Positions 25,648 to 34,138 are shown, numbered from the stretch's first letter. The stretch is DNA of 64,000 nucleotides from REEB481 sp964586595 (GCA_964586595.1 CAZPHB010000010.1:1-64000), one strand, 5' to 3'. A program made the numbers and translations. Notes: generated from the letters alone by a model not told the origin.

Positions 25648-27009
25648 TCAAATGAAATGAAGGAGGAACATTAAAATAAGGGTCGAAATCATTGGGATGA
25701 GGTTGCGTTTCACAATATCCATGGTGCTGATACCGGCGATTTGTGCCGTGGCAATCAGCACGCCGGCTACGGGCGAAACCGCGCGGCCCATTGAGGCGGC
25801 CAGTTGCATGGGCAGCATCAGCGTGGTGGTGGCCATGCCGATGCTGCCGGCCAGACCGGGAACCAGCGGGCCAAAAGCAAAGAAGGCCGCATTGCCGCTG
25901 CCCATGAGCATGGAAGCAAGGAAAATCATGGATGTGAGCACCATGCCCACCAGCCCTTTATTGAGGCCCATGGTTTGGGTCAACGAAAGCAGGCCGTCAA
26001 TGAAGCCCAGCAGGATCAGTCCCTGCGCAAATATTTCAGCGGCAATGATGAGCGTAACGACCGACTTGAAAATATCGGCCATGCCGGTCCAAAACACATT
26101 GAACGAATGGCCCAGGTCGCGCAGCCGGCGGTGGCGGATGGCTTCAAACATCAGGGCAACGAAAAAACTCAGGAACATCACCGTGCTGGTGTCCAGCACC
26201 ATCGGAGGATGAATCCAGGTATTCAATTCCGAGAAAACCATCAGCAAGGCGATGGGCAAAATGGGCAATACTGCATAAATGGCCGGAGCCGCAGGCTTTT
26301 TCGCCGCTTCGGCCGCTGCGGGTTCGTTTGCTCCGTTTTTGCGGTCGTAATAGCGGTTCACCAGGTAATAGCTGAGCATCAGGCAAAGGGTAAGCGGCCA
26401 CACCATCGGAATCTGGTATTCCAGGAAATACAGAATAGTGTCCATCTTCATGATTTCTATGGCACTCGCTGTGGTGGCACAGGCGGGGCCGATGCCGAAA
26501 ACGGTACTGGCTGTAATCACCGAAACCGCACTTACCTTGCTCAGACCAAGCCGGGTGAGGATGGGATAGAGCGAAGCCATCAGCAGCAAAGCCAGGCCGG
26601 CGGCAGAAGGAATGGCAACAAATAATACCTGCCCGATGGGAATCACCAGGCTGGCTGCGATATGCGGTTGCCTGCGGAAGAGCTTCAGCGGTTTCATCGC
26701 CCAGTACACCAGCACATCCGAAGCGCCGATATGGTCCATGTACGCCACGAAGCCGCCGATGGCCATGATCATCAGCCCGACGCCGGCATTGGTTTTACTG
26801 AATGCTTCCTTCAGCGCAGCGAAGATGTCGAAATAGGCGTTGCCGGTAGCTTGTTTCAGCTTCATGCCTTCCAGTCCGAGCCAGTTTGCGGCCAACAACA
26901 TGCCGATGCCCGCAAAGAGCAGCACCGCATGGGTGTTGTGTTTCTGCAGCAGCAAACGCGCCACCAGCAGAATGAACAGAAGGGAAAGAATTGGGCCGGC
27001 GTAGTTCAT
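25648..27009 (-). CDS. DcuC-family C4-dicarboxylate/aspartate carrier
   Basis: A 453-residue inner-membrane protein with about 12 helices of the DcuC / ion-transporter superfamily (GVGLMIMAIGGFVAYMDHIG; GIGPACATTASAIEI; GSGNAAFFAFGPLVPG; GRAVSPVAGVLIATAQ). DcuC in E. coli moves succinate, fumarate, malate and aspartate. Here it directly precedes iadA (stop and start regions touch), so import of the dipeptide or export/exchange of aspartate-derived dicarboxylate is likely; direction cannot be told. Four bases separate it from the upstream lipoprotein gene. Confidence 0.85.
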   Translation of the reverse strand: MNYAGPILSLLFILLVARLLLQKHNTHAVLLFAGIGMLLAANWLGLEGMKLKQATGNAYFDIFAALKEAFSKTNAGVGLMIMAIGGFVAYMDHIGASDVLVYWAMKPLKLFRRQPHIAASLVIPIGQVLFVAIPSAAGLALLLMASLYPILTRLGLSKVSAVSVITASTVFGIGPACATTASAIEIMKMDTILYFLEYQIPMVWPLTLCLMLSYYLVNRYYDRKNGANEPAAAEAAKKPAAPAIYAVLPILPIALLMVFSELNTWIHPPMVLDTSTVMFLSFFVALMFEAIRHRRLRDLGHSFNVFWTGMADIFKSVVTLIIAAEIFAQGLILLGFIDGLLSLTQTMGLNKGLVGMVLTSMIFLASMLMGSGNAAFFAFGPLVPGLAGSIGMATTTLMLPMQLAASMGRAVSPVAGVLIATAQIAGISTMDIVKRNLIPMISTLILMFLLHFI

Positions 27010-27013
27010 GCGC

Positions 27014-28012
27014 TCAGAATCGGCTGCCGTCGAGCTTCAACCCCGGACTGAAGAGTGCGCCCTTGGCAGCCGGAATCCGCGCGTGTTGTTCAAAGGCACC
27101 GATGATATCGGGATTGCGTGTGTATGACTCGTTGGGGTCACCCGACAAACCGTTGACGTCGAAAACCGCCACTGTTTTGCCAGTAGCATCTTTCAGCGTG
27201 AGCATATCGCCGGCATTGTTCAGGTTCAGCTGGCCTTCGCTGGCGGTTTGTGTCAACGCCCCTCCAAATGACCCTGTAGGTGTGCCGCCGCCGAATACAA
27301 CAATTACTCCTTTGGAAGGAATAATGGTGCCAGTGGGAAAGGTATGGCGCAGCATCGATGCATCGCTCAGGGTATAACCGCTGATATCGAGGGCGGGATT
27401 GGAATTGAAGATTTCTACGAATTCATCGGCCAGCGGATCGCGGGTGCCGTCGCCGTTGGCATCGCCTGCAGCATCGGCAGGCGGATCGTACAGCACTTCG
27501 TTGATTACGAGTCCAAGCCAGGGACAGCCGTTGTTGGCAACAGGTCCTGCTTCATCCGGACATGCGTCGTCGCAATCGGTGATGCCGTCGTTGTCGCGGT
27601 CGCTGCTGCAGTTTACCAAACGGATGAGCACACTTGAAGGCGAAACGAGCACGGCGTCAGCAGTTTCTTCCAGACTTACCACGATGGTTCGGATGGTCGT
27701 ATCGGCGTTCGGAATGCCGCTAAGCGTGATGAAGCCGCTGTCGTTGCCGCTTGCGATGGTGATTTCGGCAGCGGAAACAGCATAATGCGTGTTCAGCACT
27801 GCTGTACCAGCGAAGCGCAGTTTCAGCTTCAGTTCGCGGTTGATGCGTCCATTCAGCTTGGCAGATACCTGCGCCGTTCCGCGCGTGAAATCAAAGTCTG
27901 TGGCCGATGTATGCAGGGTAACTGTCGGGAGCACGTCCTCTGTTTTGCATCCCTGGAAGGGTCCGCAGAGCAGCAGGGAGGCTGCCGCCGTCAGAAGCAG
28001 ATGAAGTCGCAT
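27014..28012 (-). CDS. Lamin-tail-domain lipoprotein with calcium-type repeat
   Basis: A 332-residue lipoprotein (signal with lipobox-like FQGC, Cys about residue 22). The N-terminal region (about 30-130) resembles a Calx-beta sandwich (FDFTRGTAQVSAKLNGR; SGFITLSGIPNADTTI). A thrombospondin-3-like calcium loop follows (DRDNDGITDCDDACPDEAG), then a lamin tail domain (about 165-330; LVINEVLYDPP, DEFVEIFNSN, LDISGYTLSD). Such proteins are exported and often surface-exposed; a binding role is plausible. It is the first gene of the minus-strand unit with dcuC and iadA. Confidence 0.83.
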   Translation of the reverse strand: MRLHLLLTAAASLLLCGPFQGCKTEDVLPTVTLHTSATDFDFTRGTAQVSAKLNGRINRELKLKLRFAGTAVLNTHYAVSAAEITIASGNDSGFITLSGIPNADTTIRTIVVSLEETADAVLVSPSSVLIRLVNCSSDRDNDGITDCDDACPDEAGPVANNGCPWLGLVINEVLYDPPADAAGDANGDGTRDPLADEFVEIFNSNPALDISGYTLSDASMLRHTFPTGTIIPSKGVIVVFGGGTPTGSFGGALTQTASEGQLNLNNAGDMLTLKDATGKTVAVFDVNGLSGDPNESYTRNPDIIGAFEQHARIPAAKGALFSPGLKLDGSRF

Positions 28013-28390
28013 AGTATAGGTTAGGTTGTCAGATGATGGGCAAAACCGCCTTAGGGCGATGTTGCCGAAGAACGAAAAACACCTAAAGCAGGTGGATGGG
28101 GCAAGACCAGATCAGTAAAAAAAAACATACCAATTAGGGGATGTGCCGATGGCCATTTTTTTCTCGATGTTGGCCATGTTGGGTGAAATGATTTTTGGAA
28201 AAAGGTCCCGACCAAATTTCAGGGAAGGGTGATTTCATGTTTTTTAATGGGTTCAGAATAAGGATTCCGTTTATCTGCTTCCGACGCACGGTTCTGTAGA
28301 TGAATTCAGGACCGGTTATCACCGAAATATCATTCCTTCAATGCTCATTTTGGGATTCAGTGTTGACCCCGATTATTTAATTTTGAACGT
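28013..28390. other. Non-coding region between divergent genes
   Basis: No convincing gene here; the one minus-strand open frame (28134-28322) has no coding character. A nine-A run is at about 28117-28126. The region should hold the promoter of the lipoprotein-dcuC-iadA unit, but I find no clean TAnnTTTG on that strand. Confidence 0.5.
28378..28385 (+). promoter_or_regulatory. -7 promoter box
   Basis: TAATTTTG fits TAnnTTTG and ends 5 bases before the ATG at 28391, so the transcript would be leaderless or nearly so. Candidate -33 boxes are at 12 or 25 bases, neither ideal. Confidence 0.45.
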
Positions 28391-28636
28391 ATGAAAACAC
28401 CCTTCAACAGATACCTATACATCGGTTTCCTGCTCCTGGGCGCATATCAGGCAATGGGTAACAGGGATTATATACAGGCGGCTACTTCCCTAGGCATTGG
28501 CCTGGCCTTCGATCCCTTTGACCAGGAACAGAAATGGGGCGACAGACCGGTTTGGCAACGCGCGGTGTTGATTGTTCACCTTGCCTTGGCTGCAGCCTTG
28601 CTGGGTTTGGGTATGGGCTTGGGTGACAAGTTGTGA
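28391..28636 (+). CDS. Small two-helix membrane protein
   Basis: An 81-residue protein with hydrophobic segments at about residues 8-25 (YLYIGFLLLGAYQAM) and 58-78 (LIVHLALAAALLGLGMGLG), joined by a conserved-looking loop (GIGLAFDPFDQEQKW and DRPVWQRA). I have the impression of a conserved Bacteroidota family of this size, without known function. It is alone in its orientation; a promoter-like box sits directly before it. Confidence 0.7.
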   Translation: MKTPFNRYLYIGFLLLGAYQAMGNRDYIQAATSLGIGLAFDPFDQEQKWGDRPVWQRAVLIVHLALAAALLGLGMGLGDKL

Positions 28637-29022
28637 CAGGCGCCATGAATAAGCTTTTTGCAAGCATGCTGTGGGGGGCGATGACATGGATGCAAGCGCT
28701 CAAGGTTGCTGAACTGTGAACGGAAGGGGATTGCCCGGGGTTGGAAAACTGCACGAATCAAACCTTGAATACCTGCGTCTGCCGGCAACCCGCATTCTGG
28801 AGTTGACAGGATTTCCCCCGGCCCTTCATTTAAAAACAAGCTTTTCCTAATGTGCTTATTCCGTCGGGATCTGTATAAATAAGCATATCGCAATGTGCTT
28901 ATTCTGACACTTTCTGCATGAATAAGCAAAAAACGACCACTGTTTGTACTTAATCTGACAGGGTGCGGAACCCTTCCAATGCATGCATCAGCAGAGCAGG
29001 AAGCTGTGCACTTCGATGGTGA
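28637..29022. other. Non-coding stretch containing a hairpin repeat
   Basis: No believable gene. The minus-strand open frame at 28576-28929 overlaps the small membrane protein antisense and has no family-like features. The only structure I see is the 43-base tandem repeat at 28849-28928. Confidence 0.6.
28849..28928. repeat. Two 43-base tandem units, each an inverted repeat
   Basis: The unit starts AATGTGCTTATTC at 28849-28861 and again at 28892-28904. In each unit TGCTTATT is followed 17 bases later by its complement AATAAGCA (28853-28860 with 28878-28885; 28896-28903 with 28921-28928). The bases between are only partly conserved. A degenerate relative (TACTTAATCTGACA) lies at about 28947. 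The middle arms can also pair with each other. Confidence 0.7.
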
Positions 29023-29412
29023 TCAGGGTCTTCTACCGGGCGACAGCCTGAACACAATGAAACTGGCCACATACGCTTCGAGTATGCTCAGTGGAACAGC
29101 CATTGGCAGGATGCCCCAGGGCAGGACACCCAGATTGCCGATGACCAGCCACATCAGCACGAAGCCGATGAACCAGGTGAGTAAGGCCGTCTGCCACAAG
29201 GTGTACTTCTTGCTGAAAACGAATACAGCCACTGCCAGGCAAAGCGACCAGATGCCCCAGACCGCTCCGTTTACCGGTGCTTCGGGGAAAACAAGTTCCA
29301 TGCCCTTGTAGTGCACCGCCCAGTGTTCGTGCAGCAGAAAGGTGTTGCGCAAAAACTCCGAAACGCTGATCCAGAGCGTGGCGGCGGCGATGGGGAGGAA
29401 GGTGGATTTCAA
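29023..29412 (-). CDS. Small membrane protein, conserved type
   Basis: A roughly 129-residue protein with four likely helices (STFLPIAAATLWISVSEFL; GAVWGIWSLCLAVAVFVF; TALLTWFIGFVLMWLVIG; ILPMAVPLSILEAYVASF). Motifs such as HYKGMELVFPEAPVNG and NLGVLPWGILP look constrained and resemble a Bacteroidota membrane-protein family I know only as hypothetical. No ATG fits; the TTG at 29410-29412 (Lys-Ser-Thr-Phe-Leu next) gives a natural N-terminus, whereas the frame remains open to an ATG at 29487 with a poor leader. Function unknown. Confidence 0.6.
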   Translation of the reverse strand: MKSTFLPIAAATLWISVSEFLRNTFLLHEHWAVHYKGMELVFPEAPVNGAVWGIWSLCLAVAVFVFSKKYTLWQTALLTWFIGFVLMWLVIGNLGVLPWGILPMAVPLSILEAYVASFIVFRLSPGRRP

Positions 29413-29511
29413 AGCGGTGTTTGCGGGAGCAATATCGGCGATTGAACGCAACCCAGATGATGGATATAGCGTGCCCACAAACCGCAACGCGCCAGCGGAG
29501 CGGCCAGGCGT

Positions 29512-29700
29512 TCAAAACAGCTGTTCCAACACGTGGTACTCGATTCGCTCCATGAACGGTAAATAGGGCAGGGAGGCGATGAGCTCCAGGACGCGGGCTT
29601 CCCCCACGCCCTGAAACAGCAGCACCGCATCGCGCTTGCTGAAGGAAATGAATAAGCGCTCCAGGATTTGCTCCGCTTTCCAGCGCTGCTCAAATTTCAT
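29512..29700 (-). CDS. Short ORF, possibly a remnant of a ferredoxin-fold protein
   Basis: A 62-residue frame from ATG; the same frame continues upstream without an ATG for about 30 codons before a stop (reading HTLVRITLSDSGVATI). The segment RDAVLLFQGVGEARVLELIA followed by LPYLPFMERIEYHVLEQLF looks like the C-terminal half of a muconolactone-isomerase-like or YCII-like protein. Either a short real gene with a non-ATG start, or a truncated remnant. Low certainty. Confidence 0.35.
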   Translation of the reverse strand: MKFEQRWKAEQILERLFISFSKRDAVLLFQGVGEARVLELIASLPYLPFMERIEYHVLEQLF

Positions 29701-29908
29701 TTCTTGCTGTACCAGCCCGGGCGCGCTGCGGATCGTGGCTACACCGCTATCGGATAGGGTGATGCGGACGAGGGTGTGGGATGGTTAGAATCGAAGGGTC
29801 AGTTGGATTGATTTTGTGTATGAATCTGTAGGCAGTTCGGTTTTTTTAAGACCACCTAAAAACGGATACAACCGTCTTCTTTTTCGCTATTTCGATGAAT
29901 TCAACGCC

Positions 29909-31696
29909 TTAAATGAAAACCTTATTTAGCTTTTCTGCTATACGCTCATATTCGTAATCATCAATAATGTATTCTGCTTTTATCCGCTCAAGGATGATAT
30001 TGTGGTATTTTTTATCCGTTTTGAAGAAGTTAGTTACTGAGGTTTCTAGGTTCACCCTGGATTCATACAATACAGCAATTGTGCGTATAATTTGGTTGAA
30101 AATAGAATTCAATATCTTTTCATAATCATCCGGCCTGTCCTCTTTAAAAAGTTTACCATTTAGATTATCTATAACCACATCGGCTGACCATTCCGGAGAA
30201 TTTGTGTCCAGTTTTAGATCAACCAGGCCTCTTTTATGTTTGATTAGGAAGCAAATTATAGCCAAAATAGCGAGTTTACCATTTTTCGAAACATTAGCAC
30301 CAGTTTCACTTAACGAAACACTTGTAATGTATTTATCAAACATATCTGCTAATTTCAATAGGTCTACAATGGTTGATTTATCGTGGTTCCGTTTGTAAAC
30401 TTTATTGTAAAATGATTTATCAGCAAAAATTTTCTTCTTTGCACTCCTTGCTGTCCCTGGTTGCTGGAGTATACATGCTAGAATAATTTGACCTAAATGA
30501 TCGTTTTTTATTTTCTGCCAGTTTTCGACATTTTTATACTTTAATATACCCTCACCGCGCTTAATTTCAAGATATATTTTGGGTTCATCTTCTTTGAGAA
30601 TAGTCTGTAGTTTTCGTTGTTCTATCTGATTAGACTTTAGATCTCTATCGGATATTGGCTTTTGGGAGTTTGATGCTTCGGCAATTTCCGAAATGAAAAT
30701 GTTAAAGTAATCGTCTCCTATCTTGTCCGGTTTAATTATTTTACATGGTATCGGGAAATCTAAATCTTCGTGTGTGCCTTTATATGCACCGATCATAGTT
30801 GTAGTCTGACATCCATTGACGATTGAGAAATCCGTAAGTTTGATATTGTCTCCATCGGGATCAAAGTCTTTGCAACCGATAATTATTCCATTATTTAAAA
30901 ACCAGAAAAGATCACGCTTGCTTTTGAGTGATTCATTTATTTGGTTATCTATTTTTTCGTTTTTTATATAGTATCTGAAATTTTGCTCGAACAAGCCATC
31001 GTTCTTATACCTATCGTACAAATCTCTTAGTGAAATGGCTGAAATGTCTACTAAAAGTCCATTGTCGCCATTTTTAATCATACCATGATTTTTGAATATT
31101 TTAATTTTCCCGTTTGGTACAAATCTTCTTTCTTCCTCGTATGATGCAATTTGTTGAATAAGTTCATCCCTGAAAAATAGTTGATATTCGAAATCATTAA
31201 GGGCCTCAACTTTTGCCAGGTGGTCATAAATCATGTTGCGATAATCCTCTGTTTTATCAAAACCAATAAATAGAACTAGTTTTATATTAAAGTTGGCATC
31301 ATCTGATGCGTCGTCAAATTTTTCTCGGTAAATCTTTCTTAATCTTTCATTATAGTTGCCAATCTTTTCATTTTTGAAGTCGGAAACTGTTTGGGCCATC
31401 TTTGTAAAAATATCCTTGATCTCATCTTTTGAATTAACATCATTTATGTTCTTCGACTGGATTAGAATCAAGTTTTTCTCTAAGTCGTTTTCCTCAACAG
31501 CAATCAGGTCAATCCCACCATCGTTGGATCCATCTACAAAAGAGTTTTTAAAATCTGTTTTATCGAACTTTCCGTCATTGTAGAAATACTTATATGCCAA
31601 GATTCCAAATATGAAGTCATCTGACAATTTGCTGGTTTCGGGTACATTTACCCTAATTTCGTTTACAGCTTTTATTATTGGGTCTTGGATTGACAT
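29909..31696 (-). CDS. AIPR-family protein with N-terminal nuclease-like domain
   Basis: A 595-residue protein of the AIPR family (abortive infection phage resistance). The central AIPR core is recognised by RDLFWFLNNGIII and FSIVNGCQTTTMIGA (about residues 265-320). The N-terminus (about 50-85) shows GSNDGGIDLIAVEE and, 17 residues later, Gln80-x-Lys82 (LILIQSKN), the spacing of an Mrr-like PD-(D/E)xK nuclease with Asp63. The protein is cytosolic. Composition differs from the surroundings: 20 of 60 bases are G or C in 29941-30000 against 30 of 60 in 33001-33060, and codons are A/T-ending, so it was probably acquired. It has its own promoter and no partner gene. Role in phage defence is inferred from the family. 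Confidence 0.85.
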   Translation of the reverse strand: MSIQDPIIKAVNEIRVNVPETSKLSDDFIFGILAYKYFYNDGKFDKTDFKNSFVDGSNDGGIDLIAVEENDLEKNLILIQSKNINDVNSKDEIKDIFTKMAQTVSDFKNEKIGNYNERLRKIYREKFDDASDDANFNIKLVLFIGFDKTEDYRNMIYDHLAKVEALNDFEYQLFFRDELIQQIASYEEERRFVPNGKIKIFKNHGMIKNGDNGLLVDISAISLRDLYDRYKNDGLFEQNFRYYIKNEKIDNQINESLKSKRDLFWFLNNGIIIGCKDFDPDGDNIKLTDFSIVNGCQTTTMIGAYKGTHEDLDFPIPCKIIKPDKIGDDYFNIFISEIAEASNSQKPISDRDLKSNQIEQRKLQTILKEDEPKIYLEIKRGEGILKYKNVENWQKIKNDHLGQIILACILQQPGTARSAKKKIFADKSFYNKVYKRNHDKSTIVDLLKLADMFDKYITSVSLSETGANVSKNGKLAILAIICFLIKHKRGLVDLKLDTNSPEWSADVVIDNLNGKLFKEDRPDDYEKILNSIFNQIIRTIAVLYESRVNLETSVTNFFKTDKKYHNIILERIKAEYIIDDYEYERIAEKLNKVFI

Positions 31697-31767
31697 GTTT
31701 TTATCATATTTTACTTTAAATTAAAGTTCGCCAGCAGATAAACTGGTATCTATTGATCGTTTTTTGA

Positions 31768-31798
31768 CAAATATAGTTGTGAATGATGACCTTTCCAA
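31768..31798 (-). promoter_or_regulatory. Promoter of the AIPR gene
   Basis: Read on the minus strand: TTG (31798-31796), 20 bases, then TATATTTG (31775-31768), an exact TAnnTTTG. The predicted transcript has a leader of about 65 bases before the ATG at 31696. Confidence 0.65.
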
Positions 31799-31899
31799 GG
31801 TGAGGATAGAAGTCATTTAGCCTCGATTTGTCAACCGGTAATTAATTGGAATACAATGTTTTGGTGAGTTTATATGGTTTGTTTCGTTCAGTGCCAATT

Positions 31900-32532
31900 G
31901 TGAATCAGATATGTCAAGTTCTTGGAGCACGTTTCAGCTCGTTTCTTATGCGTCTGCGATATGCGTGTGGTGGTAAGTGACCGGAAAATGTTTTCTATCT
32001 GCACTTGAAGTAGCAAGGAAACCAGAATGTGGGCATTGGTTCGGCCAGAAAATTCAAGTCATGAATAACAGCGTGTTCGTCTATGAGGGAGCGAGAATAG
32101 AAGACCGACTTCTGTATACCAGAGGCTTTGCAGGCTATGCTGACACTTATCTGGTGGGACTGCTGCAGGTAAGCTGCCAATTCTCGGCGGGCAGCAGGCC
32201 TTACCACCTTTTTGCCAGCACATCCTTGAGCATCTTGTTGTCAAGGGCCAGTTAGGGGTAAATGTGCTTCAGTTTGCGGTTTTGTTCTTCCAGCTCTTTG
32301 AGCTTGCACAGTTGTTCCCCATCCATGCCCGAATACTTCTTTTTACAATTGTACAGGGTCTGTCTGTCAATGCCGAGTTCGCGGCTTATGTCCGACACGG
32401 AACGGCCGTTTTCAGCCTGTTTGATCGCTTTCACGATCTGGCTATCTGTGAATTTGGTATTCTTCATGTTCGTGGTTCTAAATTAACTGTTTTGCCAACT
32501 TATAACCAGTCCGATGCTTGGGGGTACTTACA
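31900..32532 (-). mobile_element. Decayed IS3-family element
   Basis: Minus-strand remnant. The outer end is probably TGTAAGTACCCCC (plus-strand 32532-32520), a typical IS3-type terminus. OrfA follows but is interrupted, then a fragment of OrfB (about 32207-31995; PAARRELAAYLQQSHQISVS) whose frame is soon lost; the DDE catalytic domain is absent. I find no matching right-hand inverted repeat, so the inner boundary is approximate. The element cannot move itself. Confidence 0.7.
32252..32467 (-). pseudogene. IS3-family OrfA, interrupted by a stop
   Basis: 71 codons from ATG: a helix-turn-helix of transposase_8 type (FTDSQIVKAIKQAENG, SVSDISRELGIDRQTLYN, KLKELEEQNRKLKHIYP leucine-zipper start). 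A TAA then interrupts the frame, but the reading continues in frame as LALDNKMLKDVLAKRW before a second stop, exactly where an intact OrfA would continue. The in-frame stop is therefore a mutation in a once-complete gene. Confidence 0.8.
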
Positions 32533-32584
32533 TGCAGCCAATCAATGAACATGGATAATCGTGTTTCATGGATAACTTCGTCCC

Positions 32585-32914
32585 ATGTATGTGTCCATTA
32601 CCGGCCTGAAACCCAAAAGCCTGCGCGCTTATTTCAGATTCTGGATCTTGGCTATTCCTTCGTTCAATCAGGCGCGCGCTGCCCGCGGGAACCTTCATTG
32701 CTCGGTGAAACGCATCCAAGGACAACAGTGCACCCTCACCGCCTGGGAAAGCCGGGAATTGATGCTGGATTTTATGCGCAGCGGCGCACACCTGAAAGCC
32801 ATGAAGGCCTTCCGCAGCATCGCTACGGGAAAAACGTATGGATATGAGGCAGAAACTGTTCCCCAATGGAAGGAAGCTTTCGCGCTGTTGCAAAAGGAAG
32901 GCCGGGAATATTGA
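32585..32914 (+). CDS. Small monooxygenase-like alpha-beta barrel protein
   Basis: A 109-residue protein with the pattern of a dimeric ferredoxin-like (antibiotic-biosynthesis-monooxygenase-type) protein: MYVSITGLKPKSLRAYFRFW, QARAARGNLHC, CTLTAWESRELMLDFMRSGAH, then FRSIATGKTYGYEAE. Close relatives I recall are annotated only as hypothetical or DUF3291-like; no cofactor site is evident. It is followed by the RibD-C-like gene 12 bases later on the same strand. The upstream side is the IS remnant. Confidence 0.65.
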   Translation: MYVSITGLKPKSLRAYFRFWILAIPSFNQARAARGNLHCSVKRIQGQQCTLTAWESRELMLDFMRSGAHLKAMKAFRSIATGKTYGYEAETVPQWKEAFALLQKEGREY

Positions 32915-32926
32915 AATGGGCACCAA

Positions 32927-33472
32927 ATGTCACGTGATGTAGTATTGTTTATTGCGGCTTCTGAGGATGGCTACATTGCAGATCTTCAGGGAAATATTGA
33001 TTTCCTGAACATGGCGGAAATTCCTGGTGAGGACTATGGCTACGTCAGCTTCACTGCATCCGTGGATACCGTAATCATGGGTCGCAAAACTTTTGATAAG
33101 GTTCAGTCTCTTGGCGTGGCCTTTCCGCATGAAGGGAAAGAAGTACTGATCTTCAGCCGTAAAGAACAGAACCCACAAGGTCATTGCCGTTTTGTTCAGG
33201 AAAGCCCACAAGCCCTGGTTACACGCCTCAAAACATTGCCCGGCAAGGATATTTACTGCGACGGTGGTGCCGAAATCATCGCACAACTGCTTGATGCAGG
33301 GCTGATTGACCGGATCATTCTTACCATCATCCCCGTTCAACTGTTGGAAGGTATTCCTTTATTTCCGGGCCATACGCTGCCTGAAGACTTTTCATTGTTG
33401 TCCGAGCAGGGGTTTGCACGTGGAATCGTGCAGCGGGTTTATGAGCGTGAACCGTACAGGAGTGAGCGGTGA
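32927..33472 (+). CDS. Dihydrofolate-reductase-like (RibD C-terminal) oxidoreductase
   Basis: A 181-residue RibD-C/DHFR-fold protein: VVLFIAASEDGYIADLQG (substrate loop), VDTVIMGRKTFDKV (NADPH-binding MGRKT), and DIYCDGGAEIIAQLLDAGLI (GG nucleotide loop), ending with LIDRIILTIIPVQL. Members are NADPH-dependent reductases, but most stand-alone ones have no proven substrate; it is not expected to be the main DHFR. Cytosolic. Confidence 0.87.
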   Translation: MSRDVVLFIAASEDGYIADLQGNIDFLNMAEIPGEDYGYVSFTASVDTVIMGRKTFDKVQSLGVAFPHEGKEVLIFSRKEQNPQGHCRFVQESPQALVTRLKTLPGKDIYCDGGAEIIAQLLDAGLIDRIILTIIPVQLLEGIPLFPGHTLPEDFSLLSEQGFARGIVQRVYEREPYRSER

Positions 33473-33517
33473 CTGAAGTTACCATTCATTATTGTCCCTA
33501 AACCTGAAATTTGCATC

Positions 33518-34138
33518 ATGGGAAATACACGTCAGGAACATTGGGAACATATATACGAAACCAAGAGCCCGGAAGAGGTAAGCTGGACGCAGAAAGAACC
33601 AAGAATTTCGCTGGATTTAATCCATAAGGCAGCACTCCCGAAAGATGCGCCGATTGTGGATATTGGCGGCGGCGACAGCCTGTTGGTGGATTTTCTGCTT
33701 CAGGAAGGATACACCCAAATTACCGTTTTGGATATTTCACGGGCTGCGCTGGAACGGGCCAAGGCAAGATTAGGTGCTGATGCCGCCAAGGTTCATTGGG
33801 TACACAGCGATGTACTCGAATGGAAGCCTGAGCATCCGGTGGCGCTTTGGCATGACCGCGCAGCTTTTCACTTCCTCAGAACCGACGAGGAACGCAATAC
33901 CTACCTGAAGCTTATGGCCGAAACGCTGAACGGGCAGGCCATCATCGGAACATTTTCCATCAACGGGCCGTTGAAATGCAGCGGATTGGAGATTCAGCAA
34001 TACGATGCTGCTTCGATGCGCACCCTCCTAGCGCAATACGGATTTAAACATCTGGAATGTGTGGAAGAAACCCATACCACGCCCTTTGGAACCACTCAGG
34101 AATTTATCTTTTGTCGGTTCCTGAAAATGCAGCCATGA
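33518..34138 (+). CDS. Class I SAM-dependent methyltransferase
   Basis: A 206-residue methyltransferase. SAM motif I is APIVDIGGGDSLLVDFL, motif II acid is in TVLDISRAALERAKARL and the motif IV region is LWHDRAAFHFL. The N-terminus (RQEHWEHIYETKSPEEVSW) is typical of a small Bacteroidota/proteobacterial family whose substrates are unknown, some annotated as thiopurine-type methyltransferase relatives. Cytosolic, monocistronic-looking (46 and 72 base gaps). Confidence 0.85.
   Translation: MGNTRQEHWEHIYETKSPEEVSWTQKEPRISLDLIHKAALPKDAPIVDIGGGDSLLVDFLLQEGYTQITVLDISRAALERAKARLGADAAKVHWVHSDVLEWKPEHPVALWHDRAAFHFLRTDEERNTYLKLMAETLNGQAIIGTFSINGPLKCSGLEIQQYDAASMRTLLAQYGFKHLECVEETHTTPFGTTQEFIFCRFLKMQP

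Noticed and set aside
28849..28928. CRISPR array
   Set aside because: Only two units, each itself a dyad, with partly conserved spacers and no cas genes in the window.
28576..28929. Minus-strand 117-codon frame
   Set aside because: Overlaps the small membrane protein antisense, has a Pro/Lys/Ala tail and no family resemblance; start codon lies inside the hairpin repeat.
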